Shown piece after piece: positions 25,929 through 34,694 of a stretch of 64,000 nucleotides of DNA. The notes below the pieces were generated by a model. The model did not search any database. It saw nothing but the letters and a program-made list of their open reading frames with translations, and was not told the origin of the DNA. Numbering within the stretch: position 1 is the stretch's first letter; the number at the start of each line of letters is the position of its first letter. Where the stretch lies: the NCBI GenBank assembly GCA_050300015.1, contig JBNKWZ010000001.1:41716-105715 (forward strand), read 5' to 3'. The stretch is from CAYZQH01 sp050300015. GTDB lineage: Bacteria > Pseudomonadota > Gammaproteobacteria > Pseudomonadales > Cellvibrionaceae. The position numbers and the translations under genes were made by a program.

Positions 25929-27349
25929 GTGTGATACGCATGAAACAATCTTCAAAACTCAGGTTTTTGGGTGTGGCCAGCGTATTGGCTTTGGTCAGTA
26001 CCCTAAGTTTGCCGAGCGTAACCGTTGGCGGAATGTCGTTTGTGGGCAATCAGGCCGTGGCAGCAGAGGAAGACAAGCCGACGCCACCACAAATGAAGCT
26101 GACCCAGTGCAAGTCGCCACCCGAAAAGCGCAAGCTCAAGTCACTTAGTCAAAAGTTTTTCAAAAAAGTCGCTGACGTTGACGAGCTGATGAACCCCACC
26201 CCGGATGAAAAAACCGGTGAGGCGGCAGAGCCCGACTATAAGGCCGCTTGGCCAAAGTTGAAAAAATTAATTGATCGTTGTGATGATTGTGATGAATACG
26301 AGTGGGCGCAGTTGTACCAACGCGCTGCGTTCTTGCAGTTCCAGTTGGAGAATACGCCGGGGGCCATTGATTATTTTAAAAAGGTGGTCAGCAAATCACC
26401 CAATATCCCAGAGTCGCTGGAAAGCAGCTTGTTGTACCAAATTGCGCAGCTGTTAACATCTGAAGAGCGCTATGACGAATCTTTGAAGACTTTTGATAAG
26501 TGGGAAGCCATGTGTCCTAAGGTGGTACCTGAGGATTACTATTACTATCGCGCGCAAATTTATTATCAGTCAGATAAAAAAGATCAAGCCCTTAAGGCTA
26601 TTACCTATGCCATCGACTTTAAAGAGAAGCATGACAGTATCCCAAAAGAACGTTGGTTGAAGCTACAGTTGGCCATTTACGCTGATCGAGAGGATTATAA
26701 AAGTGCAGAAAAGGTCGCTGAAAAGATTGCTGTGCACTACACCACCTTAAAGTCCGTTGGCCATTTGGCGCAGATTTATGGCGTAAACGGTAAAGAGAAA
26801 GAGCAGTTGGCGCTGTCGGATGCTTTGTTTTTGGCCGGAGGGTTTACCAAAGAGCGTGATTATCGTAATTTGGGGTATTTGTACCTGAGTGCAGATGCCC
26901 CTTACTTAGCGAGCCGAGTGTTTGCTAAAGGCCTCAAAGAAAAAAAAATGGAGCGCAGCTCTAAAAATTTAGAGGTTTACGCCGCGTCACTGTCGCAAGC
27001 GCAAGAAGTTGACGAAGCGTTACCGATTATGGAAGAGGCTGCAAGTAAATCTGACGAAGGTAAGCTCTATTCGACGTTGTCCGCCATCTACTTAGATGCG
27101 GAAAAATTTGACAAGGCTGTGAGTGCGGGCAAAAAGGCATTAAAGAAAGGCGTTAAAAACGCAGGTGAGGTGCATATGTATATGGGGTCGGCCTATATGT
27201 ATATGGAGCGTTATGATGATGCCATTAGTGCTTTGCGTAAGGCGCTACGCGATGAAAAATATCAGAAGTATGCAGAGAAATTGATTACTTACGTTAAAAA
27301 CCAGAAGAGGCGGGATGAAGAGCTGAGAAAAGCGAAGCTCAAGATTTAA
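25925..27349 (+). CDS. Periplasmic TPR protein of the TonB2-like operon
   Basis: 474 residues. Signal peptide after a five-residue extension (MKQSSKLRFLGVASVLAL..., second ATG at 25940 is an alternative start), cut near QAVAA. The mature protein carries at least six TPR-like helix pairs, with a Cys-x2-Cys (DRCDDCDEYEW) near residue 115-121 and the closing repeats YMGSAYMYMERYDDAISALRKAL. Genes of this type end TonB2 clusters in several marine gammaproteobacteria. Likely a scaffold for the complex in the periplasm; that role is inferred. Followed by a strong terminator. Confidence 0.9.
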   Translation: MSVIRMKQSSKLRFLGVASVLALVSTLSLPSVTVGGMSFVGNQAVAAEEDKPTPPQMKLTQCKSPPEKRKLKSLSQKFFKKVADVDELMNPTPDEKTGEAAEPDYKAAWPKLKKLIDRCDDCDEYEWAQLYQRAAFLQFQLENTPGAIDYFKKVVSKSPNIPESLESSLLYQIAQLLTSEERYDESLKTFDKWEAMCPKVVPEDYYYYRAQIYYQSDKKDQALKAITYAIDFKEKHDSIPKERWLKLQLAIYADREDYKSAEKVAEKIAVHYTTLKSVGHLAQIYGVNGKEKEQLALSDALFLAGGFTKERDYRNLGYLYLSADAPYLASRVFAKGLKEKKMERSSKNLEVYAASLSQAQEVDEALPIMEEAASKSDEGKLYSTLSAIYLDAEKFDKAVSAGKKALKKGVKNAGEVHMYMGSAYMYMERYDDAISALRKALRDEKYQKYAEKLITYVKNQKRRDEELRKAKLKI

Positions 27350-27370
27350 TTGAATTGCCAGCTAAACCGA

Positions 27371-27400
27371 AAAAGCCCTCCACTGGAGGGCTTTTTTTTT
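27371..27400 (+). terminator. Rho-independent terminator of the TonB2-like operon
   Basis: Perfect stem GCCCTCC/GGAGGGC (27375-27381 with 27385-27391), ACT loop, then nine T. The A-run before the stem could also end transcription of ilvD from the other side, though ilvD ends 45 bases further right. Confidence 0.93.
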
Positions 27401-27435
27401 AGGCTTGTAAGAAAAGGCGCAGGGCCAGCAGGTTC

Positions 27436-29292
27436 CTATTTTTGCTGCCGTGCTAATTTATCCAGGAGGTCGGCATCGCGCACGGCGCCTTGGTCGGCGC
27501 TGGTGGCCAATAAAGCATAGGCTTTTAATGCGGTGCTGACTTTTCTTGGACGCGGCATTTCGGGCTGCCAGCCGATTTTATCTTGCTGTGCTCGTCGCTC
27601 GGTTAAGGTAGCATCGTCCACCAAAACATTAATGGTGCGATTGGGGATGTCGATTTTTATTTTATCGCCATTGCGCACCAAGCCAATGGCGCCCCCGGAG
27701 GCCGCCTCGGGTGATACATGTCCGATAGAAAGCCCCGAGGTGCCACCGCTAAAGCGACCATCGGTTAACAGCGCACACTCTTTGCCTAGCCCCTTAGATT
27801 TTAAATAAGAGGTGGGATACAGCATTTCTTGCATGCCGGGCCCACCGCGAGGGCCTTCATAGCGTACGATCACCACGTCGCCGCTCTTCACTTTATCGTT
27901 CAGAATATTGGCCACGGCTTCGTCTTGAGACTCCGTCACATGAGCATTGCCTTCAAATACCAAAATATGGTCATCTACGCCTGCAGTTTTCACCACACAG
28001 CCGGTTTCTGCAATATTACCGTACAGTACGGCCAAGCCGCCCTCTTTCGAGAAGGCATGCTCAAGTGAGCGAATACAGCCGCCCTGTCGATCGGCATCAA
28101 GTGTGGGCCAGCGCGTGGCTTGACTGAAGGCCTCCTGTGTGGGAATCCCTGCGGGGCCGGCTTTAAAGAACTCCACGACTTCTGGGGAGGGTTTTTGCAT
28201 AATGTCCCAGGTCTCTAGTGCGGCTTTGAGCGAAGGAGAATGAACCGTGGGGCAGTGAGTGTCCAGTAACCCTGCGCGATCAAGCTCCCCCAGTATCGAC
28301 ATAATACCGCCTGCGCGATGCACATCTTCAATGTGGTACTTCTGTGTATTGGGAGCTACTTTACACAATTGGGGCACCGAGCGGCTCAAAGTGTCAATGG
28401 TGGCCAGGTCAAAATCCACTTCGGCTTCTTTGGCGATGCCCAGTAAATGCAAAATGGTATTAGTGGAGCCACCCATGGCAATGTCCAGTGTCATGGCGTT
28501 CTTAAAGGCGGCAGCACTGCAGATACTGCGCGGGAGAACACTGTCATCGCCTTCTTCATAGTAGCGTTTGGCGAGGCTAACGATTTGGCGGCCGGCACGA
28601 AGAAAAAGCTGTTTACGATCGGCATGGGTAGCCAATACGGTGCCGTTGCCCGGCAAACTCAAGCCCAAAGCCTCGGTGAGACAATTCATGGAGTTGGCGG
28701 TAAACATGCCAGAGCAGGAGCCGCAAGTGGGGCAGGCACTGCGCTCATATTCAGCGACCATTTCGTCAGAGGCTGAGCTGTCAGCGGCGATCACCATGGC
28801 ATCCACTAGGTCAAGGCCATGCTCTGCAAGTTTGGTTTTTCCTGCCTCCATGGGACCCCCAGACACAAACACTACTGGAATATTGAGACGCATGGCCGCG
28901 AGCAACATTCCAGGGGTGATCTTATCGCAGTTTGAAATACACACCAGGGCGTCGGCGCAGTGGGCGTTAACCATATACTCGAGGGAGTCGGCAATCAAAT
29001 CGCGACTGGGCAAGCTGTAGAGCATGCCATCGTGCCCCATGGCAATGCCATCATCTACGGCGATACTGTTAAATTCCTTAGCGACGCCGCCGGCGGCTTC
29101 GATTTCGCGGGCCACGAGCTGGCCCATGTCTTTTAAATGAACATGACCAGGGACAAATTGGGTAAAGGAGTTTGCCACGGCAATAATGGGTTTTTGAAAG
29201 TCGTCGTCTTTCATGCCCGTGGCACGCCATAGGGCGCGGGCACCTGCCATATTGCGGCCAGCGGTGGTGGTTCTTGAGCGGTATTGAGGCAT
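27436..29292 (-). CDS. ilvD: Dihydroxy-acid dehydratase IlvD
   Basis: Dehydrates dihydroxy-isovalerate and dihydroxy-methylvalerate in valine, isoleucine and leucine synthesis. 618 residues from ATG 29292, which gives the family start MPQYRSRTTTAGRNMAGAR; an earlier in-frame start at 29328 adds 12 unlike residues. Fe-S cluster Cys residues are in CISNCDKITPG and CPTCGSCSGMFTANSMNCLTEALG (abbreviated to its Cys pattern C-x2-C-x2-C). Single gene, convergent with the TonB2-like operon. Confidence 0.97.
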   Translation of the reverse strand: MPQYRSRTTTAGRNMAGARALWRATGMKDDDFQKPIIAVANSFTQFVPGHVHLKDMGQLVAREIEAAGGVAKEFNSIAVDDGIAMGHDGMLYSLPSRDLIADSLEYMVNAHCADALVCISNCDKITPGMLLAAMRLNIPVVFVSGGPMEAGKTKLAEHGLDLVDAMVIAADSSASDEMVAEYERSACPTCGSCSGMFTANSMNCLTEALGLSLPGNGTVLATHADRKQLFLRAGRQIVSLAKRYYEEGDDSVLPRSICSAAAFKNAMTLDIAMGGSTNTILHLLGIAKEAEVDFDLATIDTLSRSVPQLCKVAPNTQKYHIEDVHRAGGIMSILGELDRAGLLDTHCPTVHSPSLKAALETWDIMQKPSPEVVEFFKAGPAGIPTQEAFSQATRWPTLDADRQGGCIRSLEHAFSKEGGLAVLYGNIAETGCVVKTAGVDDHILVFEGNAHVTESQDEAVANILNDKVKSGDVVIVRYEGPRGGPGMQEMLYPTSYLKSKGLGKECALLTDGRFSGGTSGLSIGHVSPEAASGGAIGLVRNGDKIKIDIPNRTINVLVDDATLTERRAQQDKIGWQPEMPRPRKVSTALKAYALLATSADQGAVRDADLLDKLARQQK

Positions 29293-29401
29293 GGGTCTCT
29301 CAGTGATGCTTGCTTGAAATGTACGCAATCATAGCAAAATCAGGCGCTTTCTTCATACACATTAGAATTGTGGTCATTGGCGAAAGGCTCTTCGTGTCAC
29401 A

Positions 29402-30040
29402 TTGGGTAGCTCTGGTTTTGGATGGGGGCGGCGAACCTTTAGACTACTTGCGCAGGTCAATCGATCTATACCGTCAAGGAGGCGTTATGGCAAAGCATCC
29501 CGCGGGTACGCACACCCTACGCATGCTGCGAGCTTTAGCGATAGCAGTGCGCAGACTTTGTTTGCTTACGACGGTAGCCTATACGTTGGCGGCGGTGCCG
29601 GGGTTTTTATTTGCGACCTTTCTGGATCCCTCTCGGCTCAGTTGAATAGGTGAATTTCAGCATACATGGCAGTGTGACCCGTTGGTTGTTCAAAGGGCTT
29701 ATGCGACCCTCCGAGGCGGCGCCCCGTGTGGAGGGTTTGCAAGCTTTTAGATGTATCCGATATCACCAGCCCTCTGTTGGTGGCGCAAATTCCGTTAGAT
29801 GCACCCAGAGGGCTCGCCGTCGTTGGCGATGATTTATTCGTGACCGACGGCTTGAGCGGTTTGCTTTGGTTTGATGTTAGTGATCGCACGGCACTGAACT
29901 CCCTAGATGGTTTAGTGGTACTAAACCCATTAGATGTTTTGGTCAGAGATGGGTGGGGTGCGGTATTAAACAGAGATCATGTGATCGTATTTGAATTTGA
30001 CGAGATCGACGGATTAACAACACTGACAACGCTGGAATGA
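29402..30040 (+). pseudogene. Decayed LVIVD-repeat beta-propeller protein
   Basis: Three pieces in two frames make one LVIVD-type protein: (i) LFAYDGSLYVGGGAGVFICDLSG in the 29402 frame up to TGA 29651; (ii) IGEFQHTWQCDPLVVQRAYAT and CGGF in the next frame, about 29645-29748; (iii) LLDVSDITSPLLVAQIPLDA and GLAVVGDDLFVTDG, back in the first frame, to the stop at 30038. The order matches the end of surface-lipoprotein LVIVD proteins, where an HxxxCDPVVV block precedes CGG and a LxVxDISD strand. The 5' part, signal peptide included, cannot be found. Two frameshifts close together and the missing start argue for a remnant rather than a sequencing error. Function of the family is unknown. Confidence 0.7.
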
Positions 30041-30126
30041 TGCCAATAAATATTTGAGCTTTGTCGTGTCAATGCCAACAAGCTGCGGATGAACGGAGGT
30101 GTGGTGTTCACATCAATGTTGTGGAT

Positions 30127-31803
30127 TTACACAGATCCCAACAACTTTGGGTAATGCTTGCTTAATTGTTTCTGTAAAAACGCAAAACGTTTAAATTGTT
30201 TGTGGTCGGGCTTGAGCTCGCCAATGGCGCGTAAACTGCGTCGGCACAGTTTCTCGTATTTTACCGTGGCGCCCGCCTTATCGGTGGCGGCAATGGCCGC
30301 TTGAATTAAGTTTAAGTTTAAGCCCACATGCTTGGGGTAGGCATTAATGGCTTGATTAAAGACTTCAATTGCGGCGTCATACTCTTTCTGGTCGTAGGAG
30401 TTAATGCCTGATTTGGTGAGTTTGGCTGCAGTATCTTTGCCTCCGTCACTGATGGGTTCACTGGTAATCCCATCGATAATGCTCAGTAATTTTTCATCGC
30501 CGGGGTGCTTGGCCGCAAGCGATGTGAGTATGGCGCGGGCTTGATCTTCCTCATCCATTGTGTGGAGTGTGCGAGCAAACTCTAAACTGGCATCCACTGA
30601 GGGCGACTTTAAATTGTTGTAGAGGTATTTTGCTTTTTCGGTGGCGTCGTGGGCTTTATCCATTTTGCCTTGGCTTTGAAACAGTTGAGCTTCCACCATA
30701 TGGGTTTGTGCCTCCACTTCTGGAGCATTGTTGTATTTTTTACGCGCGCGCTCTAAATAGGTCATAGCCTGTTTGACTATGGTATTGCCCTCTGACGGGT
30801 TCTCTTTGGCGCGCACCACGTCAGAGACTTTACGTGCGTAATTAAAATAATCCTGAGCGGATTCATAACAAGAATTTGCCCCCCACTTAATGGCGTGCAA
30901 ATGCGACTTCATCGACAGTTCATCATCGCCGTTGGTGTCGGCAAGACCGGCCAGTTTGCGGTGACGGTGGACGGACTTGGGGGAAACCTGAGAGGCTTTC
31001 TCAACGGCTTTTTGCGCACTCAGGTAGTCTTTTTTGGCTTCATGTACGTCGGCCAGTAGGTCATGGGCCTCAATGTAGCGGCTGTCTTCACGTAATATAT
31101 CTTCTAGAATATCTTCAGCGGAATCGTACTTGCCCATCTCCAGCAAGGTTTTGCCCATTCCCAGTTTTGCCCATACGAGGGGTTTTTTATCTAAGACGCT
31201 TTCGTACAGGTCTTGTGCTTCTTTGAGCTGGCGCAGTAAAAACAACAGCTGGCCCTTCATTTTAATGCAGTCGGCCGCGTAGCGGCTGCCTTGGGATATC
31301 ATCTCGTTGCAGCCCTTTAGGGCGCCCTGGTAATCGCCGTCGGAGATGCATTTTTTGATAGGCAATAGGGCTTCATGGCGTACGATGGCGCGGTTTAAAC
31401 GCGTGCGTAAGGAAGCTTCGGTGTAGGGCTTGGTAATATAATCGTCCGGTTGGCATTCCAGAGCACCCAGTACCATTTCGCGGGAGGACTCCCCAGTGAG
31501 CAGTACAAATAAACTGGTCATTAGCAGCACACGCAAGTAGCGGACTTCCTCAAGGACTTGCTGACCATCCTTGCCCATGCCTAGGTTGTAATCGCAAATG
31601 ACGATATCGTAATGGTTGCGATTACAAAGCTTAACGGCCTCGTCGCCATCGGCTGCGGTATCCACAGATTCTGCGCCAAAATTTCGTAATATACGCGTTA
31701 ATGACCCTCGAATTTCAGGAAAATCATCGATCACCAAGCACTTTTTCTTGCTGTAGATCTTGATGATGTCGATTTGGCGCATGTCTGCGGCGGCAGGTTC
31801 CAT
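30127..31803 (-). CDS. Response regulator with C-terminal TPR array
   Basis: 558 residues. An N-terminal receiver domain (about 20-145) has the acidic pair D26/D27, phospho-acceptor Asp71 in IVICDYNLG, and the Lys of ITKPY near 124. The rest is a chain of about eight TPR-like repeats (for instance WAKLGMGKTLLEMGKYDSAEDIL and GINSYDQKEYDAAIEVFNQAI, shortened). No DNA-binding or enzymatic output is seen, so phosphorylation probably changes protein binding. Similar fusions occur in Pseudomonas and Shewanella. No histidine kinase gene is nearby; single gene with its own promoter region. Confidence 0.9.
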   Translation of the reverse strand: MEPAAADMRQIDIIKIYSKKKCLVIDDFPEIRGSLTRILRNFGAESVDTAADGDEAVKLCNRNHYDIVICDYNLGMGKDGQQVLEEVRYLRVLLMTSLFVLLTGESSREMVLGALECQPDDYITKPYTEASLRTRLNRAIVRHEALLPIKKCISDGDYQGALKGCNEMISQGSRYAADCIKMKGQLLFLLRQLKEAQDLYESVLDKKPLVWAKLGMGKTLLEMGKYDSAEDILEDILREDSRYIEAHDLLADVHEAKKDYLSAQKAVEKASQVSPKSVHRHRKLAGLADTNGDDELSMKSHLHAIKWGANSCYESAQDYFNYARKVSDVVRAKENPSEGNTIVKQAMTYLERARKKYNNAPEVEAQTHMVEAQLFQSQGKMDKAHDATEKAKYLYNNLKSPSVDASLEFARTLHTMDEEDQARAILTSLAAKHPGDEKLLSIIDGITSEPISDGGKDTAAKLTKSGINSYDQKEYDAAIEVFNQAINAYPKHVGLNLNLIQAAIAATDKAGATVKYEKLCRRSLRAIGELKPDHKQFKRFAFLQKQLSKHYPKLLGSV

Positions 31804-31933
31804 TCGGTTTGACTCTAAACTGTAGGCTTATTCTTCAGTTTAGACCCAAATCGACTAAGCGGCGAACTCACGAGGTTTGACGCGCTATGTTGGGCGTGCA
31901 GTGGCGGTGTAGATACCTACTGGGCCCTAATGG

Positions 31934-33265
31934 TTAGATGCCCTCGATGGATTTGACGAAAACCTTTGAGCGTCGTTGGTAGTTGTACAGGGCCTTGCGC
32001 TCAACCGGCAGTAGCTCGGCCATGGTTTCCACAAAGCCCTGTTCCAAAAACCAGTGCGCGGTTTGCGTGGTGAGCACAAATAGTTTTTTGATGTTGAGTT
32101 TCATGGCCTGCCGTTCGATGTGGGTCAGTAGTTTGGCTGCGCGACCGCCGCCTTGATAGGCCTTGTTCACCGCAACACAGGCAAGCTCACCGGCACCGGG
32201 TTCTGAAAACGGATAGAGCGCAGCACAGCCAATGACCACGTTGTCTTTTTCCATCACCGTGAAGTGGTGGATCTCGCGCTCCAGTAATTCTCGTGAGCGT
32301 TTGACCAAAATGCCGCTGGTTTCTAAAGGGCTGATTAATGACAGAATGCCGGACACATCTTCAATTCGCGCTCTACGAATGGTTTCGTAACTGTCGCGGT
32401 AAACCATGGTGCCCGATCCGTCGCGTGTAAACAATTCTTTCAGCAACGCCCCGTCTTCTTCGGCTGAAATAACATGTGCCCTTGGTACGCCCGCGTCGCA
32501 GGCTCTGTGACAAGCGCGTAGCGAAAAATAGGTGTTTGAGCGATTGCGAAGGTTTTGGTCGAGTAAAAATTTTTCGCATTTTAATAGGGTAAGTTCGCGA
32601 AAAATTTTGTCGTCTTTGTCGCGGATGGGGCCATCGTCGTTGTAGGCAATTAATTTGTCCGCCTCAATGGCGGTAGCGATATGTACCGCCACATCGGCAA
32701 AGTTTAAGTTGAAAGTCTCGCCGGTGGCCGAATATCCGAGGGGAGACACTAGCACGATGGCTTGAGACTGCAAAAGGGCCTGTAAACCGTTGGCGTCTAT
32801 GTTGCGCACCTTACCCGTATATTGATAATCCACACCGTCCAATATGCCTTGCGGCATGGCAGTGACGAAGTTGCCGCTGCGAACTCGAATTTTGGCGCCA
32901 TAAAGAGGAGAGTTCGGTAGCCCGCTGGAGAAGTTGGCTTCCAGCCTAAAACGCACAGCACCTATGGCTTCTAACACGCCCTGCATATCTTCTTTGGAGG
33001 TAATGCGTAAACCCTTGTGAAACTGGCTTTCACTCACGATGTGTTGGTCAATTTGATCCCTAGCGCCGTGGACCACCACCAATTGAATGCCGAAACTGTT
33101 TAACAGTGCGATATCGGCGATGATGTTATGTAAATACTCACCTGACACGCAGTCTCCAGGTAGCATTACCACAAAGGTTTTACCTCTGTGGGCGTTTATG
33201 TAAGGTGTTGAATGGCGAAACCAGTTCACGTAGTCGTCGGACGGTGGAGGCATTTTTTCTGTCAC
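31934..33265 (-). CDS. argA: Amino-acid N-acetyltransferase ArgA
   Basis: First step of arginine synthesis: acetyl-CoA plus glutamate gives N-acetylglutamate. 443 residues, the classical two-domain form: an amino-acid-kinase-like domain (about 25-290, VVVHGARDQID, LVSPLGYSATGE), where arginine binds as feedback inhibitor in relatives, and a C-terminal GNAT domain (about 300-440, VNKAYQGGGRAAKLLTHIE, the acetyl-CoA loop). Start is GTG 33265, overlapping the stop of the upstream TetR gene as GTGA. The coupling to a TetR gene is unusual for argA. Confidence 0.96.
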   Translation of the reverse strand: MTEKMPPPSDDYVNWFRHSTPYINAHRGKTFVVMLPGDCVSGEYLHNIIADIALLNSFGIQLVVVHGARDQIDQHIVSESQFHKGLRITSKEDMQGVLEAIGAVRFRLEANFSSGLPNSPLYGAKIRVRSGNFVTAMPQGILDGVDYQYTGKVRNIDANGLQALLQSQAIVLVSPLGYSATGETFNLNFADVAVHIATAIEADKLIAYNDDGPIRDKDDKIFRELTLLKCEKFLLDQNLRNRSNTYFSLRACHRACDAGVPRAHVISAEEDGALLKELFTRDGSGTMVYRDSYETIRRARIEDVSGILSLISPLETSGILVKRSRELLEREIHHFTVMEKDNVVIGCAALYPFSEPGAGELACVAVNKAYQGGGRAAKLLTHIERQAMKLNIKKLFVLTTQTAHWFLEQGFVETMAELLPVERKALYNYQRRSKVFVKSIEGI

Positions 33266-33876
33266 TGTTTGTTGGCCCTAGTGCGTTGGTGGAGCAAGGT
33301 TAGGTACAGTTTAAAGTGTTTTACCGCAATATGAATGGTTTTGGGGTTATTTTGAATGCGCGCTGCGATAGAGGCCCCTTGTAACACGTCGAGTAATTGC
33401 AGCGCTAGGGATTCACCCGAAGCTTCGGCTGCCGTTGCAAAGGGCTCGAATACGCAAGCGAGCCCTTTTTGCCAGCCGTCAATTGCCGCGGCACTCATTT
33501 GGGTAATGGCGGGAAATTGCGTAGTAAGTTGGTAGCTGAAGGCGGCCATTAGACAGCCCGGTCGCTCATCACAAGTGTAGGTGAATAACGGAATCAGGCC
33601 ATCCGCCAGTTGCGTGGCTTTTTCAAGAGGATCTTCAACCGGTGTTAGATGCGCGAGAATCTGCCGAATGCCTTCTCCTTGAGCTGAAATAAAGCGTTCT
33701 AGCAGAGCGGTTGGCAGTTCGTCTTTGCTGACAAAGTGGTAGAAGAAGCTGCCCTTGCTGATTTGGGCGGCTTCAATGATACGGTCCACCGTCACCCCAT
33801 GAAACCCTTCGGTCATCATTAAGGACTGTGCGGCGTCTAAAATTTTATCACGTGTGGCATTGGCTTTATTGGACAT
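33262..33876 (-). CDS. TetR family transcriptional regulator
   Basis: 204 residues from ATG 33876; a further in-frame start at 33894 adds six residues. N-terminal helix-turn-helix (about 5-50: RDKILDAAQSLMMTEGF, TVDRIIEAAQISKGSFFYHF) and a ligand domain with the TetR_C-like QLADGLIPLFTYTC and CLMAAF. It is divergent from a glutathione transferase gene, with an 18-bp near-palindrome in the 84-base gap, so it most likely represses itself and gst. Because argA overlaps its end, argA may share this control. Confidence 0.93.
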   Translation of the reverse strand: MSNKANATRDKILDAAQSLMMTEGFHGVTVDRIIEAAQISKGSFFYHFVSKDELPTALLERFISAQGEGIRQILAHLTPVEDPLEKATQLADGLIPLFTYTCDERPGCLMAAFSYQLTTQFPAITQMSAAAIDGWQKGLACVFEPFATAAEASGESLALQLLDVLQGASIAARIQNNPKTIHIAVKHFKLYLTLLHQRTRANKQ

Positions 33877-33922
33877 AGGCGCTTTGTACCACAAAGGGCT
33901 TGACTTGGTGTAATGTGTTTTT

Positions 33923-33940
33923 ATACTGACTAGTCGGTAT
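33923..33940. promoter_or_regulatory. Probable TetR-family operator
   Basis: ATACTGACTAGTCGGTAT is an 18-bp inverted repeat with one mismatch pair, centred between the divergent tetR and gst genes. The GACTAGTC core is common in operators of this regulator group. It is placed to cover both promoters. Confidence 0.8.
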
Positions 33941-33960
33941 ATTTAATTCGCGGAGGCTCT

Positions 33961-34611
33961 ATGCAGCTCTACTACCACCCCATATCCAGTTTTAGTCATA
34001 AAGTTAGAATGGCACTTGAGGAGAAAGCGGTTTCCTACGAATGTGTTCCCGTAACGCTCACTGATCCCGAAGCCCGTAAGGTGTTTCGTGCACGATACCC
34101 GCTGGGGAAGGTCCCCTTGCTGGTAGACGGTGATATGCAATTGGGTGAATCCACTGCCATTATCGAGTGGTTAGACATTCATTACCCCGCGCCACGTTTG
34201 GTGCCTGCAGACGCAGAGCTTGCAAGGCAAGCCCGCTATTGGGATCGGATGGTGGATTTGTATCTGTTGTCTAATCAGTCGATGCTTTTCTTTCAAAGCC
34301 TCAAGCCCGCCGAGCAACAAGACAGCGACAGAATTGCCACCGCAGAACATCAAGTCAAAGCGGTGATGGACCTATTGGAGTCTCTTCTGGCGTCGCAAGA
34401 AGGAGGTTATTTGGTGGGTGGGGCGTTAAGTCTGGCGGATTTAGGGTTGCTGGTGTTCTTGGACAGTGCGAGCCTGAAAGGCGAGCTTAAACCGTATCCG
34501 GCGCTTTCGACCTACTTTGAGCGGTATCAATCCAGGCCCAGCTTACGCACGGCACGGGCTACCTTTATGGAAGGCGTTGCGTTGATGAAAACGGCCTTTG
34601 CTGGGCGTTAG
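33961..34611 (+). CDS. Glutathione S-transferase family protein
   Basis: 216 residues. An N-terminal thioredoxin-like domain (1-78: LYYHPISSFSHKVRMALEEK, with Ser in place of the usual catalytic position, GKVPLLVDGDMQLGESTAI giving the cis-Pro and ES motif that binds glutathione) and an alpha-helical C-terminal domain (about 90-205) with the N-capping GGALSLADLGLLVFL. Joins glutathione to electrophiles or acts as a peroxidase or isomerase; the substrate is not predictable. CGGAGG nine bases before the ATG. Under probable control of the divergent TetR protein, which suggests induction by a toxic electrophile. Confidence 0.92.
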   Translation: MQLYYHPISSFSHKVRMALEEKAVSYECVPVTLTDPEARKVFRARYPLGKVPLLVDGDMQLGESTAIIEWLDIHYPAPRLVPADAELARQARYWDRMVDLYLLSNQSMLFFQSLKPAEQQDSDRIATAEHQVKAVMDLLESLLASQEGGYLVGGALSLADLGLLVFLDSASLKGELKPYPALSTYFERYQSRPSLRTARATFMEGVALMKTAFAGR

Positions 34612-34629
34612 ATCACTGAGCCCTTGAAT

Positions 34630-34676
34630 GCCGGCGCAAGGCGCCGGCTAACCAATCAGGTGATCACCAAATCACC
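34630..34676. terminator. Two stem-loops between gst and the TonB-dependent receptor gene
   Basis: Stem 1 GCCGGCGC/GCGCCGGC (34630-34637 with 34641-34648) and stem 2 GGTGAT/ATCACC (34659-34664 with 34671-34676) lie between the convergent gst and receptor genes. There is no strong T-run, so they may end transcription with Rho or simply protect the transcripts. Confidence 0.45.
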
Positions 34677-34694
34677 CGTTTAGGGTGGCGGACA

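Noticed and set aside
29310..29645. Small membrane protein beside ilvD
   Set aside because: It lies in a different frame over the LVIVD pseudogene and its apparent hydrophobic stretch has no supporting start signal.
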